From contig NW_026570373.1 of the NCBI RefSeq assembly GCF_019649055.1, positions 1 to 64,000 on the forward strand: 64,000 nucleotides of DNA, given 5' to 3'. The stretch is from Paramacrobiotus metropolitanus. Its lineage: Eukaryota; Tardigrada; Eutardigrada; Parachela; Macrobiotidae. The position numbers were made by a program, and so were the translations under genes. The notes below the pieces were generated by a model that worked only from the letters and a program-made list of their open reading frames with translations, had not been told where the DNA came from and ran no database searches. Shown here one piece after another: positions 46,090-56,724 of the stretch (its first letter is position 1; every line of letters starts with the position of its first letter).

Positions 46090-46630
46090 TGCCGTTGTGC
46101 TACGCTTTTTGGCTCTAAAACCAATCATACCGTACTGGCGGTACTGCTAGTTTGTCTTCTGGAGTTGAATTAACTGGTAGGATTTAGTGTCGTATTAAAT
46201 TTCTTCAGTGAGGATAGGGTAAAATCTGAAACAGGTTAAACTGTAGGTGCGTGCCGGTGTTCAGGCAGCCGGATGTATTCCGCGGGGGACGGTGGGGGAT
46301 CCGCTGCTACCGGGGAAGATGTGGGATGCCCTGCACGAAAGCCTGCAGCACGGCTGCTTCGGGCCGGCCAGCCTGGGACAGTGCCGGGAAGTATGCAGTG
46401 TAAAAGGCCGGCTGGAGTATCCGAGCGTCGAAGCCGAGTGTCGGCGCGTGGCGCACAGAAACCTGCATGAGCATGGAAGAAATTCTAGGGATTTTTGCAG
46501 TAAGCTTCGTGCACGGAATCAGATCGGCGACGGGATTATTTCAGCTGAAGAAGTTTCTGGCCGAGAAGCATGCGCGTACAATATATGCGGATAATACTCG
46601 TATAAAGCATGAGTGAACGTAGTAAGGTGG
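46090..46630 (+). repeat. Plus-strand coding-like module, long open frame
   Basis: A 115-codon plus frame (46247-46594) reads VGDPLLPGKMWDALHESLQ, then RLEYPSVEAECRRVAH, and in the next frame 'LKKFLAEKHARTIYADN'. It gives the most complete plus-strand view of the repeat's coding consensus. It ends GAACGTAGTAAGGTGGC near 46630. Confidence 0.6.
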
Positions 46631-46639
46631 CGTCTTTGT

Positions 46640-47830
46640 ACTTCGATGTTTGAGTAGCTGTTTGCCTTGGCAGTGTACAGATATGCTGCCAAACTTAAAA
46701 ATTATTTCCATGTCACATTTTTTAATTTTTTTACGTTTCTCTTGCAAATATGTTTTCAGTTGCTTTTTTGTAAGACAGTTAATTAAAAACAGTGCCACAT
46801 TTTTCTCAATTAATGCATCAAATTTTCAGTTGTATGCAGAAAATGCTCAATGCAATAAAATTCTCCCCATACTGTACATGGGCTGACTGATGTGCCGATA
46901 AGGTTACACAACTATAAGTACTCGTAATAATTTGCAGCTGAGAAAACTGGATTAATAAAATTTCGTAATAGGGCATTGGATAAGCTGGTCATTTGGTGAT
47001 CAGATAACATTCAACATTTTTGAAGTTTTCGTAAGACATTGTTGCGTTTTTTTTGAAACCGCGGTTTTTTTAATTATTTGTGTTGCGCCTTGAGCAATTT
47101 TATGATTTGGTAAAGCTACTGCGGCAGGGCTCAGTTGGGAAACTGCCTGTAAATTTTCTTTCTCCGAATTGCGACCTTTTCTGACAGCCTTTCCAGTTTT
47201 TACTACATCCAGTTTATTAATTCATTATTTTCAAAAATAATTATTTCCAAGTACATACTTATTATAAGCCATAAATATCATCCCACGAGAAAAAAAAGTT
47301 AAAAAACTCAAAATATGTAGTAAATAAAATAAATAGTGCACGATTCCAGAAACAGGGAGATGTTGTTCCGGGAATACAGCTTAGATCGCTAATAAATAAT
47401 TTTCTATTAATTTTGAAATTCCGCACTAATTCGGTATTTTTAAACTACTTAATTAGCGGTCCATAAATATACTCTGTTAATACGCAAGTTCATTGTTGCG
47501 TTCACGCTTTTCTGTTATAAGTACCTACAGTAAAATAAACAATATGTCGCTGAAAATAGCTTTTTCATGTTTTTGTAACATTGCCGGTTGAATAAGATGA
47601 AACTGTCGCTCTGCTGAATTCTTGTATCATTTATGCATTTAAAAATTGTGAGGTGCAAACATTTTTGCACTAGTCTGAAACACTGCATTTCATTGCCATG
47701 TATGTATTTGTATCAAGTCGGTGGTCTGCATACAGAATTTCCGGAAAAAGAAAGGAAATAATTTTATATTGGTCTCGCTTTCCTGTGAAATTGTACAGTC
47801 TATAGTGCTATCACACAATCGTCAACATTT
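46640..47830. other. AT-rich spacer, no gene seen
   Basis: A+T-rich with homopolymer runs; no supportable ORF, array or inverted ends. Confidence 0.4.
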
Positions 47831-47841
47831 AGCAGATTTGC

Positions 47842-48160
47842 AGTGGCGGAATGGTTGCTCTACTGGACATTACGACCCTAGACAACCCCGAGCGTTCGAC
47901 AATATCGGCGAGCACGGGAAGGTGCTAGTGCGCGCGGAATTCCTGAACAAGCGCAACAAAAATCAGGACACCGTCCTGGATAGCCCTGGCTTACGGCTCG
48001 CTGAACATCGTCGACTATCTCACTCTGCGCATCCGCTCTGGGATCTCGCTGTTTCCCGTTGGTCCGCAAAGGTCAACCGGTCACTGGACGAAAGCAATTG
48101 CCATCAGATCGAACGCGCCGACGATTTTGCAGATGCTGCAAAATCGGTGGTATGCTCATC
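47842..48160 (+). pseudogene. Ankyrin-repeat-like exon fragment, frameshifted
   Basis: GC-rich DNA after a TTTGCAG acceptor-like word reads RAFDNIGEHGKVLVRAEFLN and then KRNKNQDTVLD. After a two-base loss near 47980 it continues IALAYGSLNIVDYLTLRIRS. K-N-x-x-D-T-x-L-x-I-A-x-x-Y-G-x-L-x-I-V-x-Y-L is the ankyrin helix-turn-helix pattern, which normally mediates protein binding. Only about one and a half repeats are visible, with no start or stop. It is probably a gene remnant. A sequencing deletion could mimic the frameshift. Confidence 0.45.
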
Positions 48161-48169
48161 GCATCCCCC

Positions 48170-48895
48170 CTTTTGGCCTTTCTTAAATGTGCTTTATCAG
48201 GCAATGGCCATCCAAATAACAAAAAAGGCTAGCGCGGACGCACCACTTCATAGTTGAAATTTAAACATTACTAGCGGTGGTTGCCAACCACATATTTGCA
48301 CGAGCGCGAGCTCCAAGACCACTGGATAATCGTATTGTATTTGTGGAATTGGAAAAAAAGGGCCGTGACGCTCTTCGTGGCGTCAGACAAATTTTTGCTC
48401 GTGACGATCAGTTAATCGTAGCATCTCGCTGCGCTCGATGCAAAAAGAACCAAAATACATACTCTGTACATGCTCTAGTATATAGTATCGTAGTGATACA
48501 AATCATAGTACAGTATTCTGTACTTATGGTTAGTAATGTCATAGATATTGCAAAGCCATTAGCGGCTAGCCCAATGTTAAACTGCCAGCCTGCCAGGTAG
48601 CACGTTTTCGGCGTTGTGCAGTCCGAAAACGCAGCGTTGCAGCTGACACCACTATATTTTGATGAGTGGCTATCGAACTGACGAAAAAAATAGCCGGGAA
48701 TTTTGAAAAAGAAATGCAGTGTGTACGAGCAAATAAGTAAAAGACATTCGTTGGTGTACTATCTGTAAGCTGAAAAGCAGAATATGCTGCAAATGCAAGT
48801 TTTAACCGGCTTCTTACTTCATAAATGCTACATTCTCAACCTTTTCAGGAGTGACTGCAAAGTACATCCGGTATTGACGTGTTTTCACTCACATC
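48170..48895. other. Upstream spacer of the GPNQQ gene
   Basis: 48277-48600 carries an open frame of 107 codons without recognisable content. 'CATCTCGCTGCGCTCGATG' (48422) looks like repeat DNA. No gene called. Confidence 0.35.
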
Positions 48896-48903
48896 ACGGT
48901 CAC

Positions 48904-48910
48904 TATATAA
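48904..48910 (+). promoter_or_regulatory. TATA box of the GPNQQ-repeat gene
   Basis: TATATAA, 102 bases before the ATG, preceded by a G/C-containing stretch (CACGGTCAC). This implies a transcription start near 48935 and a leader of about 70 bases. Confidence 0.6.
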
Positions 48911-49005
48911 GAAAGTCTGGAATTACATCGTAAATCATATTAGTCACCTTGTAACAGATTCCTTTACTCTTGTGCGAGCAAAATTTGTTAATGCAGTAAA
49001 GCAAC

Positions 49006-50102
49006 ATGAAGTCAGTCCTAGTCTTCCTTGCCGCAGCCGGTAAGTTAATATAAAGAAAATAATTTGTTACGGCAACTCAAATTTAATTCGTAATTTTATA
49101 GGCCTTGTTGCCGTTATGCATGCTCGCCACCATGGACCAGGTGGTTTTGGTGCTCAATATGGCGTTCAAGAAGGAGCTCAAAATGGTTTCGGCGGCCCAC
49201 AGGGTAGCCCGTCCGGACAGCAGCAAGGAGGTCAAAGCGGATTTGGTGGACAAGCGGGCCAGCAAGGTGGACCCTTCGGTGCCGGTCACCAAGGTATGGG
49301 AGGCCACCAAGGCAGTCAACAAGGTTTCGGCGGCCCACAAGGCGGCCCACAACAGCAAGGCGGTTTCGGTGGCTCACAACAGCAAGGCGGTTTCGGAGGC
49401 CCACAAGGCGGCCCACAACAACAAGGCGGTTTCGGTGGACCACAACAACAAGGAGGTCCCGGTGGCCCACAAGGTGGTCCTCAACAGCAAGGCAATTTCG
49501 GAGGCCCACAAGGTGGTCCACAACAGCAAGGCGGTTTCGGTGGACAACAAGGCGGTTTCGGTGGTCCACAAGGTGGTCAGCAGCAGCACGGCGGTTTTGG
49601 TGGCCCACAACAGCAAGGCGGTTTCGGCGGCCCACAGCAGCAAGGCGGTTTCGGTGGCTCACAAGGTGGTCCGCAACAGCAAGGCGGTTTCGGTGGCCCG
49701 CAACAACACGGTGGCTTCAGTGGCCCTCAGCAGCAACAACAAGGTGGCCAACAAGGATCCCATCAACAACACGGACCCAACCAACAGGGGCCCAACCAGC
49801 AAGGACCCAACCAGCAAGGACCCAACCAGCAAGGACCCAACCAACAGGGACCCAACCAACAGGGACCCAATCAGCAGGGACCCAACCAACAGGGATCCAA
49901 TCAACAGGGACCCAATCAGCAAGGACCCAACCAGCAAGGACCCAACCAGCAAGGACCTAACCAACAGGGACCCAACCAACAGGCACCAAATCAGCAGGGA
50001 CCCAACCAACAGGGACCCAACCAACAGGGACCCAACCAACAGGGACCTAACCAACAGGGACCCAGCCAACAATTCCAAAGCCAACAGCGACATAATTTAT
50101 AG
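49006..50102 (+). CDS. Secreted Gly/Gln-rich protein with GPNQQ tandem repeats
   Basis: Exon 1 (49006-49039) encodes MKSVLVFLAAAG with a split glycine codon. Intron 49040-49101 is 62 bases, GTAAGT...TATAG. Exon 2 (49102-50102) continues LVAVMHARHHGPGGFGAQYG and ends with TAG after QSQQRHNL. The ~344-residue product starts with a classical signal peptide (basic residue, hydrophobic core, cleavage probably near AVMHA). Residues ~30-210 are GFGG-P-Q-G-G-P-Q-Q-Q repeats. Residues ~215-335 are about 23 copies of the pentamer G-P-N-Q-Q. There are no cysteines and few charges. Such composition is seen in structural, silk-, cuticle- or adhesive-like extracellular proteins, but I cannot name a family. 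A TATA box and ATTAAA at 50239-50244 bracket the gene. Long frames on the other five frames here are shadows of the repeat. Copy number may vary between individuals. Confidence 0.85.
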
Positions 50103-50238
50103 GGACGAAACCATCACGGGTCCATTCAAGAAAAATCTGGTCAAGGATTACCGTGAGGTGGTCAATAGCGACCTCTGAACAGTAAGCGACCGTATCTACT
50201 GCACCTACCAGCTGCAATCAACCGATAAATGGTTTTAC

Positions 50239-50244
50239 ATTAAA
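50239..50244 (+). promoter_or_regulatory. Polyadenylation signal ATTAAA of the GPNQQ gene
   Basis: The common variant hexamer lies 137 bases after the stop; a further AATAAA is at 50603-50608. Confidence 0.5.
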
Positions 50245-50259
50245 ATCATCGCAGCAGTG

Positions 50260-50785
50260 TATCTGTACGGCACTGTGTTTATGCCAGCGTCATTAACATT
50301 TCTTTAATACCTTTCGGCCAGTTGGCTGGAACGATCCGAAGGCAGTATCACGTAATTAAAGGTACTTCTAGAACGAAATGGGCCCTTAATCTGGCGCAAT
50401 AAGTAGTAATTTATCACTACAACTTACGAGAATAGTTACAGTATCCTGGCTTAAGAAACACTTACGCAAACTTGTTTAAAAGGTGTTTGAAAGCTGAAGT
50501 TACAGAGGAAACTAAACTTATTTAGTACACACATTTTAGTAATTACGGCTTTAATATTAAAAAAATGTTCCAATATATATTTTAATAGGCAATAGCCATA
50601 ACAATAAAAAAATCTTCAAGCGCGGGCACATTGCTTCCCAGTTAAAATTTAAACATTACAAAAAACAACCAAAATCTGTATCTGCACGCAAAGTAAAGAG
50701 TAATACAGCAATAGCATTTCCTGAATGACAGCCAAACTAAAACGTTGCTTCATAAAAGCAGTAGAACGCGATTCCCCCGTTATTT
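50260..50785. other. 3' flank of the GPNQQ gene, no other gene
   Basis: AT-rich, no open frame or repeat of note. Confidence 0.4.
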
Positions 50786-50789
50786 CACG

Positions 50790-51560
50790 AATCCTGCGGC
50801 CCATAAAATGTTTCCGGTTCGCTTAAAGCTGGCACTAAAACTCCCAACGTTTCTACGACTAAGGGATTAAATTGGCATCGATTCTCCAGTGAAGAGTATA
50901 TCCGCCACTTTGCATTTTCTGCCAGGTGGGGTACACTTCCCGCTTTCTTCGAACTTCCGTGGACATGTGAATCGGCTACTGTGCACCAACTTGTTAAGTC
51001 TCATACAATAGACATTCCCTGACGGACTGGAGTAAGCGTCATGTCGTCAGGTCCTATAGCGTCACTTTGTGATAGGCCCGCCGGTTCCAGTTTACATGGG
51101 AATTTAACACATTGTTCCCACTTTTACCACAGTTTTCTCTATACTGTTCTTTTCCCTATATCTGACCCAACTTCGTTGAATTATTGCACGAAAGCTTGTG
51201 ATGGCCATTTGGGTCCACTACTTTCCGCATGCGACGCAGTTATGTGCTGTCACTGCAGGTTGTCCGAAAAACAGTGTCACTCTTATTCGGACTTCTTCAC
51301 TTCGCAGGAAAGTTCCAAGAGACGGCGCTGGTACTGCATTCAGCCACGTCCCAGAATCTCTGTTGAATACATTTAATAGCCGCTCATTGCCGATCGTTGA
51401 TAACCTTAGTGCCGATACGTCCCTGTCAATAATCGGTATATCCCCTATCCCATACGTACTGAAACTTTCGTACACCTTCTTCTGTCACAGTATTAAATGC
51501 AGTTTGTCTTCCGAAGCCAGTTGCCCAAAGCCGACTGCGTCATATTGTCATCAGCGTCAT
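50790..51560 (-). pseudogene. Retroelement RT ORF C-terminal relic, minus strand
   Basis: Read on the minus strand: GFGQLASEDKLHL, then an open frame VYESFSTYGIGDIPIIDRD...GTWLNAVPAPSLGTFLRSEE. The zinc-binding pattern C-x2-C-x8-H-x4-C follows (CVACGKVVDPNGHHKLSC), then, after frame changes, GPDDMTLTPVRQGMSIV and 'NPLVVETLGVLVPALSE'. This is the same domain order as the relic at 4243-5222 (LSALPVTIFGNLLED, CRCG...C, KRPDGVTAFPW, YETTGTFGP) but a clearly different sequence, so two distinct lineages of the same class are present. Multiple stops and shifts make it inactive. No ends or target duplication were found. Confidence 0.65.
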
Positions 51561-51599
51561 CATATTAGTTCTACTGTTAGTTGATCACTTGAAGTCTTG

Positions 51600-52045
51600 A
51601 ACTAAAAAATAGACTTCGAAATCGTACCCGGTATTTTTCTCCGAATAACGGGCTCCAAATTATGAACCTCAATCCGAGAGAAAATCGCGATTAGGTGAAG
51701 TTCTTATTAGGCGTTCTCTTCGACCACGGATGACATGCAAAGATAATACCGACAATGGAGTAATGATATTGACGTGTACCGTCGTGGATAGTACTTACGT
51801 ACACCTTCTGCACATCTTTGTACCTTGTCGTTTGTCGCTTTTCCTATTAAATATTTTGCATCCCTACTTGTACATGCATTTTATACTTATAATAGTCTGG
51901 CTTATTTACTTTCGGTTGATGATTGCTTGCGTCTGACCAATGTTGTTGTTTGTCAGCTGTTGTAGCCAATGGCCTTCTAGTACGTCTTTGTTAGTTTTGT
52001 TAGCCTGCACGCATCCCGAAGTCTTTTAAGTCAAGCGGAGCGATT
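51600..52045. other. Spacer, no gene seen
   Basis: Mixed-composition DNA between the retro relic and the MULE-like element. Confidence 0.35.
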
Positions 52046-52416
52046 CAGTCAACAGGCAGGGGATAAAAGGTGGCAGTGGCACCTGCCACTGGCAACTGCC
52101 ACCGGCAGTGGCAGTTGCCACTTCACGTTCTGGCAAGCTATAAAACGTGACAACTTTAAAAAATTCAGAAACAGCTTGAAACGATTCTGCCATCCAACGA
52201 TAACTTCTATAGAGAGAATCTTTTTATTTTCACAGATCGACTTTATAAGAACATAATATGTTTTCTTATGTTTCTTATATTTTTCAGCGTATTCTTGTGT
52301 TTTTAAATTAAATTAGTAACAAAAGAAAAATATGAAATATAAGAAGAGAAGAGAAAACAGAAGAAGCTGAAAAAATTAAAAAGTCAGGAAAGGGAATCGA
52401 ATCGGTAAGCTATCTA

Positions 52417-52800
52417 GTGATCCAAGTCCAAGTTTTAGTAATCCAAATTCCAAATGCGACTCCGATATTCTGCGGTGGTTTATTTTTGTCATCCAGAATG
52501 TGCCACATGTCAAGCAAGATCAAACAGTTTGTCGAGATTGCGTGCTCTTATCTGAATACACGAATGGAACGCTTCGGCTGGGATGACTTTACTTGGATTT
52601 CTCCTTGGTGCTGCCTTGGAAATTTACTGACCTTGGGGAGACGGAACCAAAAAACTACTGTAGTGGAGAAGGATCGAAACGGCGACTACCACTGGCCAGA
52701 ACGGATGGAAAAGGTTTTTAAGCAGCGAGCGCTTATCTATACAAATACAGCGGGGAAACGCGCGTTTTGTGTTATGAGTACGCTAAGACATTTCGCCTAA
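52417..52800 (+). other. Open frame inside the MULE-like element, unrecognised
   Basis: 127 codons from the first ATG; the likely meaningful part is SKIKQFVEIACSYLNTRMER, FGWDDFTWISPW, TTVVEKDRNGDYHWPERM and 'IYTNTAGKRAFC'. The Trp/Tyr/Cys content is unusual for chance DNA, but I see no FLYWCH, MULE transposase or zinc-finger pattern. Its first codons lie in 'TCCAAGTCCAAGTTTTAG' repeat DNA, so the start is doubtful. Confidence 0.25.
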
Positions 52801-52984
52801 CAATTTGATTCGAATCATAAAAAACAAATTAAGAAACCTAAGAAAGCCTGAGAAACCTTAGAAAGTATGGAGATATTAGAAAAATAAGAAACCAGAAGAA
52901 AACGATTTCGGTATCAGCGTTATTTATGATTCCCATCGAATTTATAGGCGAAATTTCCCATAGCCGAGATGGGATGATACCAGT

Positions 52985-53660
52985 TTTCGGCACAACCACA
53001 TCTCGCCGCAGGACATTTGGTCGCAGACATTTCACCGCCAGGCAATCTAGCTGCGCGACGTTTCGTCGCAAGACATCCCGTCGGTAGGACTTTACGCCGC
53101 GAGACTTTCGTCGCATGGCCGCTTCGACGCAAGGAAATTTCGCCGCAAGGATATCTCGACGAAGCGACATTTCGCCTACCAGATAAATGATTTATTAAGC
53201 TAAATAAAAGAGTCAGAAAAAAACCTAAAAAACCTTAAAAACCATAGAAACCTAAGAAACCTAAGAAATTAAAAAAAACCTAAGAAACCTAAGAAATCTA
53301 AGAAACCTAAGAATAACCTAAGAAACCTAAGAAACCAAAGAAACCTAAGAAACCTGAGAAACTTAAGAAAATCTAAGAAAGCAAAATAAGACCTAAGAAA
53401 GTCTAAGAAAGGCTAAGACAACCTAAGAAAAACTAAGAACAACCTAAAATAACTGAAAAGCTTGTGAGAATTAAGCGCGGTGAATTATTTTGCGGCGATT
53501 AGTCACATCGTTCGAAAAGTCCCAAGACGAATTGTCCGCGACCAGACGCCTTGCGTCGAAATGTCGCAAAGGTAAAATGTAATGTCCCAAACCGAAGTGT
53601 CCCAGCGTCCGAATGTCCGGCGGCGAAATGTCACACTCCTAAATGTCCGGGTGCGCAGTT
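52985..53660. repeat. Inverted minisatellite arms flanking a CCTAAGAAA array
   Basis: 52985-53175 is built of ~15 base units such as 'GACATTTCGTCGCAA'. 53495-53655 carries the same words inverted ('GCGACGAAATGTCC'-like). Between them, 53220-53460 is a degenerate CCTAAGAAA array. The design mirrors the foldback element at 37562-38011 with a different arm sequence, so a second foldback element appears nested in the MULE-like one. Confidence 0.65.
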
Positions 53661-54019
53661 TTCTGTTATAAATGCTGTTTGTTATAGTACTAAGTTTGTA
53701 CTTGTATTACGACTAGAAAGCAAGTACGTGGGAGCTGGGATATACGGGACTGTTTTAGAAACGCAAAAAACGTTAAAAACCATGCAGAAACATAGAAGTC
53801 TAGTAGAGTCGATTTGTGAAAATACAAAGATTCTTCCTTTTGTAACTTATCGTTTGATGGCGAAATCGTTTCGAGGCGAATTCTAGCTGATTCTGAACTT
53901 TTTAAGTTGCCACGTTTTATCGCTAGCCAGAACACGTATTGGCAACTGCCACTGCCGGTGGCAGTTGCCAGTGGCAGGTGCCACTGCCACCTTTTATCCC
54001 CTGCCCAGTCAACAGCACG

Positions 54020-55380
54020 CGAGATGCTTCGAATCTTTCGTGCTTCTCACAGGTTTTCCTGTCTTCGTTGTTACTCGTATTTGCAAAGCGAATCTTTGGT
54101 ATCTGCACGGTATTCCCCATTTATTCGTTATCAAAGGTCACTTATAACTAGAGCAGGCTTGATCGCTTCTGCTTCCATCTGGCGCTGGCGTTTTGCTTAC
54201 TACTCTGCAACCATCTGGAGACACGTCATCGGATTTCCGATGATTCTCTTCTACGTCTACCGTAGGTCGGTAACTACCAAATAGAATTCTTCAGGGTTCC
54301 TGACAAGGATTCTTGAGCTTCCAAGATACATCGATCGACTCCGAGTTTCACCGAACAGATTGGGATGGAGTCGCTCTAACGATGTTGTCGGTGTTTTCTA
54401 ACCTTATAGAAATATTGTGTCTGTTTAGATATGCAAATGACGTTCATGTAATAATATACTATACATTAAAATTCACATTAATGTGAAATTGGTGCCTGTA
54501 ATAAACATTGGTGGAAGAGGGTGCTCCGATATTCAAGCAGCTCTCCGGGGCAGTCGGAAAGGATTTTTACTGATTTAGACAGTTGTAGCCAGACTGGCAG
54601 AAATATCGCCGGTGCAATTCAAAACGGAAACCTTAGTTTTCGAAAAACCTCTAATACTAGACCCGAGAACTCACTGGAAAAGTCAGGTGACCAAGTCTGG
54701 GATAGTAGCGACATGCCGACAAGGAGAAAGAAGAGGAAGGCTCAGGTAGCATTTCTTCTCACCAGTTATCAGTTAGCGCAAACGAAGCAGAACAAGCGAA
54801 GTCCAGGACCCGTAGATATCGATACGCAGATCTTTCTACGTAGAAACCGTGTTCGGCATTTCCAGATTTGGTAAATTGTCTGGCGGTATTCATTCATAAA
54901 AAAGGTCATCGCAAAATGCCAACGGCAAAGGCAATTAAGAAGGTATTTTGGAACGGTTAATTAGAGCGGCAAAGATTTGTGCGGTGGCAAAGGCAAAGGT
55001 AAACATTGGCCGACCCGGAATGCCGTTATACTTTTACTTCAGCGATTTGGCCGATATCATGGCGGTTGGGCAGGTGCTGCATGGCAGAGTCATCGGAGAC
55101 TTTTACCAAGAAAGCGTCGGTGCCCACAAATATTTGGAAAAAGTGTTTTTTATAATTTGGGAGGAATTCTGTTTCAGCTAACATACACGAGCCGCAGAAA
55201 CGGATAAGGTTTCATCTGTGGCTCGTAAAACGTTGCATATGTTGCACAAATCAATGGCCTGCGTATAGAATTGTCATTAAAATAACAAAAAGTTTAAACA
55301 ACGAGGTAGTTTAAACAACGAGGTAGTTTTAGCGATTATCCCAATACGCGTCTGGCAATGAGGGTGCCGTAAGCTGTATA
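54020..55380. other. Spacer with two unassigned open frames
   Basis: 54521-54874 ends 'DQVWDSSDMPTRRKKRKAQ' directly before GTAGCA, which could be an exon end. 54948-55181 reads 'YFYFSDLADIMAVGQVLHGR'. Neither shows a known domain, paired splice sites or a start context that I would defend. They might be exons of one gene. Confidence 0.25.
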
Positions 55381-55384
55381 ACTA

Positions 55385-55900
55385 GATGGCCAATAGCTGC
55401 CATCGTGCTACGATATTATCTTCGAAGTGAATGATTTCGCCCAACGAATCGATTTTGCTATCGTCAGAATTTTTAAAAGTTTCTCAAAATGTTTTGTACG
55501 TAACTAGTCGGTACATGTCGGTATTTGATGGACAGTCGGATGTGTTCCCGCGGGAGATCGTGCGGGCGAGAAAAATGGAAGTGTCCCGAACGAAGGCCTC
55601 CTGCACGTCCGGGACTCTTGAACAATACTGGGCATTTGGATATCGCGGCACAAGGTGGCAGTGTCCAGTGTTAACGGGCAACCGCCAGCGTAGCGGTTAG
55701 AGCACCACAGCTCTGAAGCCGATTGCATCAGCACGGGGTAAACGGGATGAGCGGCCGTGGAAGGAATACTACGGATATTCGTAGTGCTTGACCGCGATCT
55801 GCTGCGCGATCGGATTGTTCAGACTGGAGACTTTTCTGGAAGAAAAGGATCGTTGTGTAAGGATATTCACGGGCAGGGGCTATTCGAGACCCCCATCGAC
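55385..55900 (+). repeat. Dispersed repeat copy
   Basis: TGCCATCGTGCTACGATATT (55399) through 'GACAGTCGGATGTGTTCCCG', 'GGCAGTGTCCAGTGTTAACG' and 'GGATATTCACGGGCA', the family order of the GC-rich module. Confidence 0.6.
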
Positions 55901-55904
55901 CATG

Positions 55905-56700
55905 TACTATTTTTTTAAGCCGAATCAGACGACGTATTAATGATCAGCCAATTTTTCTGATCTAGAAAGTATTTTTTAAAATTTTTTTGGGAACACAAAA
56001 ATTCTGACTGCCAGCCCCCTAAGCCCCCCACAGCATCCTGGGCGGTAACAATGGGACCAGGGGGAAAAATTTTATTTTCGTTTTGTTTTCACTGTTTCTA
56101 GGTAAATCAATAACGGTGAATTCGAATTTGGTGTTATATTTGTGCCCGTCGTAATACAGACGATCAGGACAGAGAACAACTATTAATACTTAAAAATTTG
56201 TTTCACTACCAGTGGTCATTACAATAAGAAAAGCCAATCCCGCTACATTTTATAGATCTTCGATATTTTGGCGATTTCTTCCAGTTAACGAGTTATTCAT
56301 TATTTTAAATTTTTCCATTTCTTTCATTTCTTTACTTTCTAACTACAGTTTATCGATAATTGAGACACTTGCCATAATTATCTGAGTTGCTTTTCTCTCT
56401 TACAGTAAGTGTAAAAAAATCTGTCTGTGGAAACTGTTCCACGTTATTATAATAATAACATTGTCCGTTGTTTTGGATGGAAGCACTCAAAGTGTTAGTT
56501 ACTGCGAGTTTCTCGTGCAATGTAATATTCTTTAAATATATTATTTAAATGGTTTCCTGTTAATTAAAAATAGTATTTAAATCTTAATTAAATGGTATAT
56601 GTATACAATAAAATTATTCAACTGTGTTTACTTTCTACGATTATTTAAAAAAAATGAAATTTTTCAATTAGAAATTGTTTTATTCCTGGACAACGGTACA
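55905..56700. other. AT-rich spacer, no gene seen
   Basis: 'GCAGGGGCTATTCGAGACCC' (55873) also occurs near 42422. Otherwise no recognisable feature. Confidence 0.35.
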
Positions 56701-56724
56701 GAGTACAATCCCTTGAGCAACAAC

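Larger units (their letters stand above)
52055..54005. mobile_element. Mutator-like (MULE-type) element, ~100 bp inverted ends, 9 bp duplication
   Basis: The first ~100 bases (GGCAGGGGATAAAAGGTGGC onward) recur as their complement at 53903-54005 with about 90% or better identity. CAGTCAACA flanks both sides (52046-52054 and 54006-54014). Long inverted ends with a 9 bp duplication are typical of MULEs. The ends are themselves strings of short palindromes made from TGGCAGT/ACTGCCA words. The interior has a 127-codon open frame, an inverted minisatellite pair and a CCTAAGAAA array, but no transposase that I can recognise. Confidence 0.8.

Noticed and set aside
49105-50178. Long open frames of 357, 182 and 144 codons overlapping the GPNQQ gene
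   Set aside because: They are shadows of the repetitive exon in other frames; only the frame with signal peptide and intron is supported.
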